Shown piece by piece: positions 8,836-17,554 of a stretch of DNA of 64,000 nt. The stretch lies in assembly GCA_965276665.1 (NCBI GenBank), contig OZ255620.1, forward strand, positions 1,798,001-1,862,000. The letters run 5' to 3'. This stretch comes from CAWGJC01 sp965276665. GTDB lineage: Bacteria; Pseudomonadota; Alphaproteobacteria; Acetobacterales; Acetobacteraceae. How positions within the stretch are numbered: the first letter of the stretch is position 1; every line of letters begins with the position of its first letter. Below the pieces are notes generated by a model. It did no database searches and had not been told where the DNA came from. It saw nothing but the letters and a program-made list of their open reading frames with translations. The position numbers and the translations under genes are program-made.

Positions 8836-11800
8836 ATGGCCGCGCGGGTGAAGTCAGCTGATACGCCCGCACCTCAGGCAGCACGCAAGCTCCCAAGCAA
8901 GCCCAAGGTCGGGCCGCCACCCCGCGTGTTCTTCACCATCGTCGCCAACAATTATCTCGCCTACGCGCGCACCTTGATGGAGTCGCTCCGCCGCCACCAT
9001 CCTGAGAGCCCGCTCTACGTCGTGCTCTGCGACGAACCGCATCCGGGCGAGACGGTGGAGGGGGCGCAGCTGCTGCCGGCGCATGCGCTCGATCTGCCGG
9101 ATTTCGACGCGATGGCGTTCTTCTACGACGTGATGGAGTTCGCGACCGCGATCAAGCCGGCCTGCTTCCAGCATCTGTTCGCACGACATCGCCGCGCCGA
9201 CATCATCTATCTCGACCCGGATATTCTCGTCACCGCGCCGCTGCTCGGCGTGGAAGCGGCGCTCGATGAGGGCGCGAGCCTCGTGCTCACACCGCATATC
9301 ACCGCGCCGCTGCAGGACGGGGCGCAGCCGGATGATCTCACGATCATGAAATCCGGCGCGTACAATTGCGGGTTTTTCGCCGCGCGCGCGGATGGGGAGG
9401 CGCGCGGCTTCATCGCCTGGTGGCATGAACGCTGCCGGCGCGACGCGGTGGTGGACATTCCGGGCAACCGCTTCACCGATCAGCGCTGGGTCGATCTCGC
9501 GCCGAGCTTCTGCCCGCATGCGCGCATCCTGCATGATCCTGCCTACAATCTCGCCTACTGGAATCTCGGCCAGCGGCGCGTCGCCCGGCGCGGCTCGACC
9601 ACCCTCGTCGACGGCGCGCCGCTGCGCTTCGTGCATTTCTCCGGCGTGACGCCCGCCGATCGCACGGTGTTCTCGAAGCATCAGACACGCTTCGCGCCGG
9701 CCGATCTCGGCGCGCTGCGGCCGCTCTTCGAGGCGTATCTCGACCATCTCCACGCGCATGGCTGGGCGGCGACGCGCGGCATTCCCTATGCCTATGGAAA
9801 GTTCCGCAGCGGCCGCGCGATCATGCCGGCGATGCGCTTCGTGTTTCGCCGCCACGAGGCGGAAATCGCCGATCCGTTTGGGGAGAACGGCGCTGTGTTC
9901 GACAGCATCGAGCCGGCGTTCGCCTCGCATGGGCCGCCGGGCCTGACCCGCACCCTGCACGCGCTCTGGCACAGCCGGCCCGACCTGCGCCGTCAGTTCG
10001 ACATCGAGCGGCCGGACGGTCGGATGCGGCTGCTGCAATGGTTCGTCGAGGAGGGTGAGCGCAGCGAAGGGTTCGACACGCGATCGGTGGCAGCGGCGGC
10101 GACGATTCTCGGCCGCCGCGAGGCGGTGGGCGGGTTCAATCCCTGGCCGCCGCAGGCAGTGCTCGTGCATGACGGCCCGCGCGGGTCGCTCGATGCCTGG
10201 CTCGCCGAGCCGGTCACGCTGAACCCGCCGCTCGCCGGCTCGCCGACGCCGCTGCCGCGCCATCTCGCCCTGGTGTGGGAAAGCCGCGCCGATCTGCGCC
10301 AGCATTTCATCATCCGCGGCGAGGCCGAGCTCAGCGCCTATCTCGCCTGGTGCCTGACCTTCGGGATGAAGGAGGGCGTGATCGATGCCGCGCTGATCGA
10401 GAGCAGCATGGCGCCGTTCGCCGACGAGGTGCTGGATGCGCCCGAGGGCGGCGGCCCACCGGTCACCCGCATGATGGAGATGCTGGCCGGCACCTATGCC
10501 GGCCCGTTCCCCGACGCCGCCCGCGAATACAAGGCGAGCTTCGCCGGGCGTGCCGCGATCCTGCTCTGGACTCTGGCTGTCGCGGGCACCGAATTCGAGT
10601 GGCCGCGCGGCTTCCTGCACACGCTGCTCGCCTGGTGCCACGCCCGCGCGCCGCAATTCGCCGATCAGGGGCCGCCGATCACCAACCTGCTGCTGATGAT
10701 CTGGACGCTGCGCACCGATGTGCGCGGGCAATGCGACCTGCGCACGCTCGAAGGCCAGATGCGGCTGATCGCCTGGACGATCGGGTTCGGGATGCGCGAA
10801 TTGCGGCTGCCGCTCGACGCGGTGTCGGACGAGCTTTTTGCGTTCCTGGGCGACCAGCATGATCCGGACGTGCCGGCGTTCTGCCGATTCCACGCGCTGA
10901 TCTGGAACACCATCCCGCGGGTGCGGCTGGCGGTGGAAAGCGGCACCGTCGCCGGCAAGCGCGGTCTGGTGCGCCTGGCCGCCGCGTCGCGCGAGGATGA
11001 GTGGGATTTCGCCTGCTGGCTTGACCGCATCGCGCCGCCCCCACCCCACGCGAGCGCCATCCCGCCCGGTGGCGTCCTGATCACCGGGCTCGTGGGAAAA
11101 GCCTCCGGCCGCGGCGAGGATGCGCGGCTTACTGCCGCCGCGCTCGCGAGCCTGGGTGTCGATACGATGACGCTCGACCGGCTGACCGGTGAATTCGCCG
11201 GCGCCGAGCGCCGCCCGGCCGCCGTCGACATCGTCCACCACAATGCGGATAGCGCAGCCGGTGACTACGTCTTCTCCCATCGCACCGGCACGTCCGGCGC
11301 CTACCGCATCGGCTATTGGGCCTGGGAGCTGGCGCGGTTTCCCGCCGCCTGGCGCAGCGCATTCGCCTATTACGACGAGATCTGGACCTCGACGCGGTTC
11401 AGCTACGACGCGATCCGTGAAGCGGCCCCGAAGCCGGTGTTCCTGATGCCGATGCCGGTGGTGCGGCCCCCGACCGATCCCAGCCTGACGCGGGCATCCT
11501 TCGGCCTGCCGGACCGGAAATTCCTGTTCTTCTTCGGCTTCGATTTCGGCTCCTTCCTGGCGCGCAAGAACCCGCAGGCGGTGCTCACCGCCTTCCGCAC
11601 CGCCTTCCCGCGCGGCGATGACGGCGTCGGCCTCGTGGTCAAGACGCTGGGGGGCGCCGGGCATGAGGAAGGGCTCGCCGCCCTCATGGCGCTGGCCAAG
11701 GCCGATCCGCGCATCATCGTCCGCGACCATGAATACAATGCGGTCGAGCATGCGACGCTGATCGCGTGCTGCGACTGCTATGTCTCGCTGCACCGTTCGG

Positions 11801-12201
11801 AGGGGTTCGGCCGCGGCCCGGCGGAGGCGATGGCGGCCGGCAAGCCGGTGATCGCGACCGGGTATTCCGGCAATCTCGACTACATGACGGCGCAGAATGC
11901 GCTGCTGGTCGACTATCGGCTGGTGCCGGTACGCGCCGGGCAGTATCCGGGCTGGGAGGGACAGAGCTGGGCCGAGCCGGATGTCGAGCAGGCGGCGTTC
12001 CACATGCGCCGGGTGCGCGACAATGCGGCGATCGCCCGTCGCCTCGGCCGCGCCGCCGCCGCGACCATCGCCGAGCGCTACGACCCTGCCGCAATCGGCC
12101 GTGCCTATCTGGCCCGGCTGCGCGCGCTGCCGGTGGCGCTCGCTTTGCCCAGCCGCGCTAGGCGCGCCGCGCCGCGACCGGCGCGGGCGTCTTCGGCTTG
12201 A
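8836..12201 (+). CDS. Large two-domain glycosyltransferase (GT-A plus GT-B)
   Basis: The protein has 1121 residues and no membrane segment or signal peptide. After a Lys/Pro-rich start, residues about 28-340 form a GT-A-like domain (VFFTIVANNYLAYARTLMESL, then YLDPDILV with Asp127 and Asp129 as a DxD metal motif, and later FVHFSG). Residues about 345-735 are a helical middle with recurring TRTLHALWHSRPDLRRQFD, LALVWESRADLRQHF and LLLMIWTLRTDVRGQCD units, which look like an internal repeat. Residues from about 745 to the end are a GT-B domain (VLITGLVGKASGRGED; HRSEGFGRGPAEAMAAGKPV with Glu989, the GT4 donor-site Glu). It probably builds a surface glycan. Donor, acceptor and linkage are unknown. 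The last 44 bases overlap nth tail to tail. Confidence 0.85.
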   Translation: MAARVKSADTPAPQAARKLPSKPKVGPPPRVFFTIVANNYLAYARTLMESLRRHHPESPLYVVLCDEPHPGETVEGAQLLPAHALDLPDFDAMAFFYDVMEFATAIKPACFQHLFARHRRADIIYLDPDILVTAPLLGVEAALDEGASLVLTPHITAPLQDGAQPDDLTIMKSGAYNCGFFAARADGEARGFIAWWHERCRRDAVVDIPGNRFTDQRWVDLAPSFCPHARILHDPAYNLAYWNLGQRRVARRGSTTLVDGAPLRFVHFSGVTPADRTVFSKHQTRFAPADLGALRPLFEAYLDHLHAHGWAATRGIPYAYGKFRSGRAIMPAMRFVFRRHEAEIADPFGENGAVFDSIEPAFASHGPPGLTRTLHALWHSRPDLRRQFDIERPDGRMRLLQWFVEEGERSEGFDTRSVAAAATILGRREAVGGFNPWPPQAVLVHDGPRGSLDAWLAEPVTLNPPLAGSPTPLPRHLALVWESRADLRQHFIIRGEAELSAYLAWCLTFGMKEGVIDAALIESSMAPFADEVLDAPEGGGPPVTRMMEMLAGTYAGPFPDAAREYKASFAGRAAILLWTLAVAGTEFEWPRGFLHTLLAWCHARAPQFADQGPPITNLLLMIWTLRTDVRGQCDLRTLEGQMRLIAWTIGFGMRELRLPLDAVSDELFAFLGDQHDPDVPAFCRFHALIWNTIPRVRLAVESGTVAGKRGLVRLAAASREDEWDFACWLDRIAPPPPHASAIPPGGVLITGLVGKASGRGEDARLTAAALASLGVDTMTLDRLTGEFAGAERRPAAVDIVHHNADSAAGDYVFSHRTGTSGAYRIGYWAWELARFPAAWRSAFAYYDEIWTSTRFSYDAIREAAPKPVFLMPMPVVRPPTDPSLTRASFGLPDRKFLFFFGFDFGSFLARKNPQAVLTAFRTAFPRGDDGVGLVVKTLGGAGHEEGLAALMALAKADPRIIVRDHEYNAVEHATLIACCDCYVSLHRSEGFGRGPAEAMAAGKPVIATGYSGNLDYMTAQNALLVDYRLVPVRAGQYPGWEGQSWAEPDVEQAAFHMRRVRDNAAIARRLGRAAAATIAERYDPAAIGRAYLARLRALPVALALPSRARRAAPRPARASSA

Positions 12202-12850
12202 AGCGGCACCATTCGGCGGCGACGCAGCGCCAGCATTCTGGCACTCGCGCCTTGCAGACATAGCGCCCGTGCAGGATCAGCCAGTGATGCGCGCCCTGCA
12301 TGAATTCCGCCGGGATGCGACGTACCAGCAGATCCTCGACCGCCCGCGGATTGGCGCCAGGGGCAAGCCCGGTCCGGTTGCCGACGCGGAAGACATGCGT
12401 ATCCACCGCGAGGGTGGGTTCGCCGAACGCGACGTTCAGCACCACGTTTGCGGTCTTCCGCCCGACGCCGGGCAGCGCCTCCAGCGCCTCTCGCGTTCGC
12501 GGCACCGCGCCGCCATGCTGCTCGACGAGGATGCGCGACAGCTCGACCACGTTGCGCGCCTTGCCCTGCCAGAGGCCGAGCGTGCGGATATGCTTGCCGA
12601 CCCCGTCCGCGCCGAGCCGGACCATCGCCGCCGGATCGGGCGCGGCGGCGAACAGGCCCGGCGTGGCGCGGTTGACGCCCGCATCGGTGGTCTGCGCAGA
12701 GAGCACCACGGCGACCAGCAGGGAGAAGGGATCGACGAATTCGAGCTCGCTCCTGGCGTCCGGATTGGCGGCGGCCAGCGCCGCCATGAACGGGCGGATG
12801 TCGCGGGCCGGCATCATCACCGGCTTGCGGGGTTTCTCGGATGGGGTCAT
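12158..12850 (-). CDS. nth: Endonuclease III (DNA glycosylase/AP lyase)
   Basis: It removes oxidised pyrimidines and nicks AP sites in base-excision repair. The 230-residue sequence carries the helix-hairpin-helix LPGVGRKTANVVLNVAFG, whose Lys is the Schiff-base residue, the catalytic Asp in LAVDTHVFRVGNR, and a C-terminal C-x6-C-x2-C-x5-C cluster (CKARVPEC-WRC-VAAEWC) binding 4Fe-4S. The ATG at 12850 fits the family start; a second ATG lies 11 codons in. It converges on the glycosyltransferase with a 44-bp overlap and is divergent from the DUF2244 gene with an 18-bp gap. Confidence 0.96.
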   Translation of the reverse strand: MTPSEKPRKPVMMPARDIRPFMAALAAANPDARSELEFVDPFSLLVAVVLSAQTTDAGVNRATPGLFAAAPDPAAMVRLGADGVGKHIRTLGLWQGKARNVVELSRILVEQHGGAVPRTREALEALPGVGRKTANVVLNVAFGEPTLAVDTHVFRVGNRTGLAPGANPRAVEDLLVRRIPAEFMQGAHHWLILHGRYVCKARVPECWRCVAAEWCRFKPKTPAPVAARRA

Positions 12851-12868
12851 CGCGTCTAGGTTCGCGGC

Positions 12869-13426
12869 ATGCAGGGCAACGCGCAAGCGCCGGCGCAGGC
12901 GATCAGCCTGGCGGCCACCGTGTTCGAGGCGGTGATCGTGCCGCATCGCAGCCTGTCGCGGCGCGGGCTGACGATCCTGATCTGCGTGCTCTGCACGCTG
13001 TCCTCGGCGACGGCGACGCTGTTCTGGCTGCTCGGCGCCTGGCCGGTGGCCGGGTTTTCCGGCGCCGAGATCCTGCTCGCCATCGCCCTGCTGCGCTTCA
13101 ACGCGCTGAGCGCCCGCGCCTCCGAGATGGTGCTCCTGAGCGACGAGACCCTACGGGTGATCCGCACGGACCGGCACGGGCAACGCGTCGAGCGCACCCT
13201 GCCGGCGGGCTGGCTGAACGTCGTGCTCGAGGAACGCCAAGGGGCGGTTCCACGCCTGGTGCTGGCCGCGCATGGCGTGCGAGAGCAGATCGGCGCGGCG
13301 CTGGGCGAAGCCGAGAAGCGCGACTTGGCGGCGGCGTTGGACGGCGCGCTGCACCGGCTGCGCAACCCGCGCTTCGACAACCCCCAATTGCGGGAGGTCA
13401 GCCCTCCGTCGGGCCCAGCGACTTGA
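12869..13426 (+). CDS. DUF2244 membrane protein
   Basis: This 185-residue protein resembles the alphaproteobacterial DUF2244 family. A short cytoplasmic start (FEAVIVPHRSLSRRG) leads into two close hydrophobic helices, about residues 34-55 and 61-76, in LTILICVLCTLSSATATLFW and the following segment. A soluble C-terminal domain has SEMVLLSDETLRVIR and WLNVVLEERQ. Family function is unknown. The gene starts 18 bases from the divergent nth start, and its last 29 bases overlap the XRE regulator on the other strand. Confidence 0.8.
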   Translation: MQGNAQAPAQAISLAATVFEAVIVPHRSLSRRGLTILICVLCTLSSATATLFWLLGAWPVAGFSGAEILLAIALLRFNALSARASEMVLLSDETLRVIRTDRHGQRVERTLPAGWLNVVLEERQGAVPRLVLAAHGVREQIGAALGEAEKRDLAAALDGALHRLRNPRFDNPQLREVSPPSGPAT

Positions 13427-13871
13427 TCAGATCAAATACGCGCTTGCGCACCGAGAGATCGGTGATGCGGTAATAGGCGCGCACCAGCTCCAGCGTCTCC
13501 CGCCGGTTCAGCGCGTCATCGGCCGCGGCCTGACCGCCGCCGAACACCGCCTGCTGCTCGGCGAAGCCCCGCCGCATGGCGGGACCCGACAGCCGTTCCG
13601 GCAAATCGTCGAAGAAGAAGCCGATCGGCACGTCGAGCGCGCGGGACAGGTCGAACAAGCGGGACGCGCCCACCCGGTTCACGCCGCGCTCATATTTCTG
13701 CACCTGCTGGAAGGTGAGCCCGAGCGCCTCGCCAAGCCGCTCCTGCGACATACCGAGAAGCGTGCGGCGGAGCCGGATCCGCTTGCCGACATGCGCATCG
13801 ATCGGGCTGGCCCGGCCTTCACGCTCCACCCGCTCGGCGGCCTCGGCATCGCCAAAGGCTTCCTGATCCAT
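13398..13871 (-). CDS. XRE-family helix-turn-helix regulator
   Basis: This 157-residue DNA-binding protein has a central HTH_3 domain at residues about 26-80: VGKRIRLRRTLLGMSQERLG, then EALGLTFQQVQKYERGVNRV and GASRLFDLSRALDVPIGFFF. This pattern is shared with small alphaproteobacterial XRE regulators of the PraR/PhrR type. The C-terminal part (RRETLELVRAYYRITDLSVR) is predicted helical and typical of that group. Start choice: the ATG at 13871 has AAGG ahead, and a TTG at 13898 adds nine residues with no support. It overlaps the DUF2244 tail. Targets are unknown. Confidence 0.88.
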   Translation of the reverse strand: MDQEAFGDAEAAERVEREGRASPIDAHVGKRIRLRRTLLGMSQERLGEALGLTFQQVQKYERGVNRVGASRLFDLSRALDVPIGFFFDDLPERLSGPAMRRGFAEQQAVFGGGQAAADDALNRRETLELVRAYYRITDLSVRKRVFDLIKSLGPTEG

Positions 13872-13921
13872 GACCAAACCTTTAAGCGCGAGCCACAAGC
13901 TATTCTTTCAACCTTTAATTG

Positions 13922-15481
13922 TCAAGGTTGGGGTAACTCGGCGTTAACCTTTCTCCTCATCGGGAGAATGGACAGGAAAAGCGCCAGCGCCGCCCCTAGG
14001 CCTGGGATCCAGAGCCCGAAACGGGCGAAAGGCGTGGCCGGCAAGGCACCCGGCACATCCAGCACCAGCGTTCCCTGCCGATCGATCCCGAGGCGCCCCA
14101 GCTCGCGGCCGAACGCGTCGAAGCCGGCGGAGATGCCGGTATTGGCCGCGCGCATCAACGGCAGCCCCTCCTCGACCGTCCGCATCCGGGCGGCCGCCAG
14201 GTGTTGGCGCGGCCCGGTCGAGTTGCCGAACCAGGCGTCGTTGGTGATGTTGACCATCCAGGCCGGACGATCCGCCCGGTCGATCACCTGGCCGGGAAAG
14301 ATCGCCTCATAACAGATCAGCGGCCCGACCGGCGGCAACCCGGGGAGGTGGAGCGTCGCCGGCCCGCTGCCAAAGCCGAACCCGCCACCCGGCACGACCT
14401 GCACCGGCAGCGGCATCCAGCTCGGCTGATACTCGCCGAACGGCACCAGATGCCATTTGTCGTACGTGCCGGTGACCTCGCCGCCGGCCCCGAGCGCGAT
14501 CAGGCTGTTGCGCGGCCGGTCGGCCGGGGTGGGGTTGGTTGAGATCGGGCCGGGGAACCGCACGCTGCCGACGATCGCCGCGACGGCCGGGCTGGATGCC
14601 GCCATGATCGCCTGGCGTTCGCCGGGTTCACGGTCCAGCAGATAGGGGCTCGCGCTTTCCGGCCAGATCACCACCAGCCGGTCCGGCGTCCCCGCGCCGA
14701 CCGCCTGCCGCACCCCTGCTTCGGTCAGCGCCAGATAGCGGCGGACGATATTGAGGGCAAGATCGGCATTCCATTTCTGCCCTTCCGCCACGTCGCCCTG
14801 CACCAGCACGGCGCGCAGCCCAGGCGCTGCCGGCGCTGGACCATGCGTGCGCCACAGGCCGAAACCGGCCCAGACCAACAGCCCGGCGGCGCCGCAGGAG
14901 AGGCCCCGCCGGCCGAGCGCGGGCGTCGCAGCGAGCAGAACCGTGAGCATCGTCAGGCCCGGCGTGCCCACCCAGGCGGCGAGCTGCAGGAAAACCGTGC
15001 CGAACGGCCCCGGCACCGCCCAGACGCTGCCCCAGGGGTTCCACGGGAAACCCGTGCCGATGAACTGCCGCGCGAGATCGGCGAGCGTCCAGGCCGCCGC
15101 CAGCGCCACAGCACGCCGCCAGCCGGGCAGCGCCAGCCGGGCGATGCCGCAGGCGACCGCGATGAAAAGGGCCAGGATTACCGACAGCGCGGGCACGGCT
15201 AGCGGGACCACCCACCACAGCCGCGCCGCCTCCACCATGATCGCCTCAGTGATCCAGTAGAGCCCGATCAGATGATGTCCGAAGCCGAACCAGAACCCCA
15301 GCACGAGCGCAGATCGCCATCCCGCCGTGCGCCCGAGCAGAACGAGCAGCCACGGCACGGTGACGAGCAGCACCGGGATGAGATTGAACGGCGGCAGCGC
15401 CAGCGCGGAGACCGCGCCGAGGGCGGCGGCGAGACATCCGGCCTGCCACGGGCGGCTCGGCGCAGGCAACGAACGGATCAC
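13922..15481 (-). CDS. lnt: Apolipoprotein N-acyltransferase
   Basis: This inner-membrane enzyme adds the third acyl chain to the N-terminal Cys of lipoproteins. The 519-residue protein has about seven hydrophobic helices in the first 220 residues, then a nitrilase-type periplasmic domain. The triad is present: Glu275 in VIWPESAS, Lys342 in TYDKWHLVPFGEY and Cys390 in ICYEAIFPG, close to E. coli 267/335/387. A last helix (FARFGLWIPGLGAALALFLS) ends the protein. The start is GTG at 15481 with a weak ribosome site. The window's lipoproteins at 48038 and 53780 would be substrates. Confidence 0.97.
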   Translation of the reverse strand: MIRSLPAPSRPWQAGCLAAALGAVSALALPPFNLIPVLLVTVPWLLVLLGRTAGWRSALVLGFWFGFGHHLIGLYWITEAIMVEAARLWWVVPLAVPALSVILALFIAVACGIARLALPGWRRAVALAAAWTLADLARQFIGTGFPWNPWGSVWAVPGPFGTVFLQLAAWVGTPGLTMLTVLLAATPALGRRGLSCGAAGLLVWAGFGLWRTHGPAPAAPGLRAVLVQGDVAEGQKWNADLALNIVRRYLALTEAGVRQAVGAGTPDRLVVIWPESASPYLLDREPGERQAIMAASSPAVAAIVGSVRFPGPISTNPTPADRPRNSLIALGAGGEVTGTYDKWHLVPFGEYQPSWMPLPVQVVPGGGFGFGSGPATLHLPGLPPVGPLICYEAIFPGQVIDRADRPAWMVNITNDAWFGNSTGPRQHLAAARMRTVEEGLPLMRAANTGISAGFDAFGRELGRLGIDRQGTLVLDVPGALPATPFARFGLWIPGLGAALALFLSILPMRRKVNAELPQP

Positions 15482-15557
15482 GCCCGCCGGCTACACGCCC
15501 GCGTGCCGGGATGCAAGGCGGAGAGGATGACGCCCGGCGCGATGCCGGGCGCGCGCG

Positions 15558-15950
15558 TCAGCCGACCTTGCGCTGCGGCTGGATCTCCGCCGGCATCTGC
15601 ACCTTGCGCGGGTTCTGCGCCGCCTCGGCCATGATGCCACGCATGTCGCGCAGAAAGGCGGCGCCCTTTAGCGTCCGCTGCACCAGCACGCTGCGGCGAT
15701 CCATCGGGTCGATCTTGCGGCGCGCGAGATCGAGCTCGCCGAGCCGGTCGAGCGCCCGGGTGATCGCCGGCTTCGACACATTCAAATCCGCAGCCAGGCC
15801 CCGCACCGTATGGGCGCCGTCCTGCAGATAGCAGGTGAGGAACACGCCGAGCTGCCGCGCCGACAGGTCGGGCCCATCCCGACGCACCATGGCGACGACG
15901 GTATCCCGGAGGATGCCGACCATTGAGTCGGCCGACAGGTTGGTTGCCAT
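15558..15950 (-). CDS. MarR-like winged-helix regulator
   Basis: This 130-residue protein has a MarR-type winged helix: SARQLGVFLTCYLQDGAHTV, then RGLAADLNVSKPAITRALDR as the recognition helix and LGELDLARRKIDPMDRRSV as the wing with its D-x-R-S. The N-terminal dimer helices are short compared with classical MarR (about 140-150 residues), and the C-terminus is Pro/Gln-rich. AAGGA lies nine bases before the ATG at 15950. It sits alone between lnt and the aminopeptidase gene, and nothing in the sequence shows its ligand. Confidence 0.85.
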   Translation of the reverse strand: MATNLSADSMVGILRDTVVAMVRRDGPDLSARQLGVFLTCYLQDGAHTVRGLAADLNVSKPAITRALDRLGELDLARRKIDPMDRRSVLVQRTLKGAAFLRDMRGIMAEAAQNPRKVQMPAEIQPQRKVG

Positions 15951-16099
15951 TCGCTTTTGTCCTTCTGAAGCCGGTCGGTCGGCAGGAATGCCAACCGGTT
16001 GGAATGCTATGTTGGACTTGCAACTGATCGATTACAGGATGTGTTTGGTTCCGCAAATTGCAGCGCACATCCCATTTTCGTGACCGCCCCCGAAATGGA

Positions 16100-17500
16100 T
16101 CACGCTCTCGGAGCCGGGCCGAAACGCTTTGCCAAAGCCATGAAGACCGCGCGCATCGCTTGCGCCTCGCCGCCCTCAGGCTTCCCTGGTCGGGTCGAAT
16201 CGTTCCAGGAATAGACGTCAAGATGCGCCCAAGGGATCCCGGGCGCCAGGAAACGCTGCATGAACAACGCCGCCACCACCGCGCCGGCGAACGGCTTGGC
16301 GGCCACGTTGTTAAGATCGGCGACCGAACTCGCCAGCCAGGATTCGTAGCCGGCCCAGAGCGGCAGCCGCCAGACCGGATCATGCGCGCTCGTCCCCGCC
16401 TCGAGCAGGGCGGCGGCCCAGCCCTCGTCATTGCAGAACAACGCCGGCAGATCGGGCCCGGTCGCCACCCGGGCCGAGCCGGTCAGCGTAGCGAAATCGA
16501 CCAGCAGGGCCGGGCCCTCGTCCGACGCGGCGGCGAGCAGATCGCACAGCACCAGCCGGCCTTCGGCATCGGTGTTCCCCACCTCGACGGTCAGGCCGCG
16601 CCGCGTCCGCAACACGTCGAGCGGGCGCATCGCGGTGCCGGAGACGCTGTTCTCGACGCAGCCGATGCGCGCCGCCAACCGCACCGGCAGATCGTTCTCC
16701 ATGATCATGCGGGCGAGCCCGAGGGTGATCGCGGCACCTCCCATATCCTTCTTCATCCGCAGCATGCCGGCGGCCGGCTTGAGGTCGTAGCCGCCGGTGT
16801 CGAAGCAAACGCCTTTGCCGCAGAGCGAGACCAGCGGCGCGTCCGGCCCGGCGGCGCTGCCCTGCCAGCGCAGAATGGCGACCACCGGCGGCCGGGCCGA
16901 GCCGGCGCCGACGGCGGCCACGGTCGGGTAGTCGCGGGCAAGCTCCGCGCCTTGCGCAAGGCTGAATGCCGCGCCATGCGGCGCCGCGAGATCGCGTGCG
17001 GCGGCGGCCAGCTCGGCCGGGCCAAGCAGATTGGCCGGCGTGTTGATCAGGTCGCGCACCATCCAGGCCGCGCGGGCGGTCGCGATGGCGCGGTTCACGC
17101 CGCTTCCGGCCGGGCGCACCAGCCGCGCCGGCGCGCGGCCTGGCTTGCGCAGCCGATCGAACCGATAGGCGCCAAGACAGAAGCCGAGCGCCGCTTCCGG
17201 CGCAGCCGCCTCGTCGTCGAGGCGCCAGTCGCTGCCCGGCGGCAAGGCGAAGGGCAGCGCGCCCCAGACATGCGGCGCCGGATCCTCGCCGAGCCCGAGC
17301 ACCGCGCCCGCCACGCCGGTCTCGCCCGGGAGCAGCGCGACGGCGCCGGCGGCGGCGGCGAAGCCCGATTCGCGCAGATAGCCGGCCTGCGCCGGCGCCA
17401 GCCTTGCGAGCAGCGCCTCGAGGCCGCCGGGCCTCACCGCATGCAGGGGCCGCGCAGCGGCAGCGTCATCGGCAAGGCAATCAAGATCTTGATCGGGCAT
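16100..17500 (-). CDS. M17 leucyl aminopeptidase family protein
   Basis: This 466-residue cytosolic metallopeptidase removes N-terminal residues from peptides. The C-terminal catalytic domain has LCGKGVCFDTGGYDLKPAAG (Lys229 as catalytic lysine, Asp as metal ligand), KKDMGGAAITLGLARMI and NTDAEGRLVLCDLL, which holds the Asp/Glu metal ligands and the catalytic Arg. The usual GG-I-S-L-K-P is GG-Y-D-L-K-P here. The N-terminal domain is poorly conserved, as is normal for M17. It is divergent from the helicase gene across 54 bp. The name pepA or pepB is not assigned because the branch is unclear. Confidence 0.92.
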   Translation of the reverse strand: MPDQDLDCLADDAAAARPLHAVRPGGLEALLARLAPAQAGYLRESGFAAAAGAVALLPGETGVAGAVLGLGEDPAPHVWGALPFALPPGSDWRLDDEAAAPEAALGFCLGAYRFDRLRKPGRAPARLVRPAGSGVNRAIATARAAWMVRDLINTPANLLGPAELAAAARDLAAPHGAAFSLAQGAELARDYPTVAAVGAGSARPPVVAILRWQGSAAGPDAPLVSLCGKGVCFDTGGYDLKPAAGMLRMKKDMGGAAITLGLARMIMENDLPVRLAARIGCVENSVSGTAMRPLDVLRTRRGLTVEVGNTDAEGRLVLCDLLAAASDEGPALLVDFATLTGSARVATGPDLPALFCNDEGWAAALLEAGTSAHDPVWRLPLWAGYESWLASSVADLNNVAAKPFAGAVVAALFMQRFLAPGIPWAHLDVYSWNDSTRPGKPEGGEAQAMRAVFMALAKRFGPAPRA

Positions 17501-17554
17501 TCCGTCCCCTGAGCAGATCGGCTCATTGGGAACATTTTACCGAAAACCCCTCGC

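Noticed and set aside
8854..12261. Open frame of 1135 codons on the minus strand
   Set aside because: It is antisense to the glycosyltransferase, with Arg/Gly/Ala composition and no domain.
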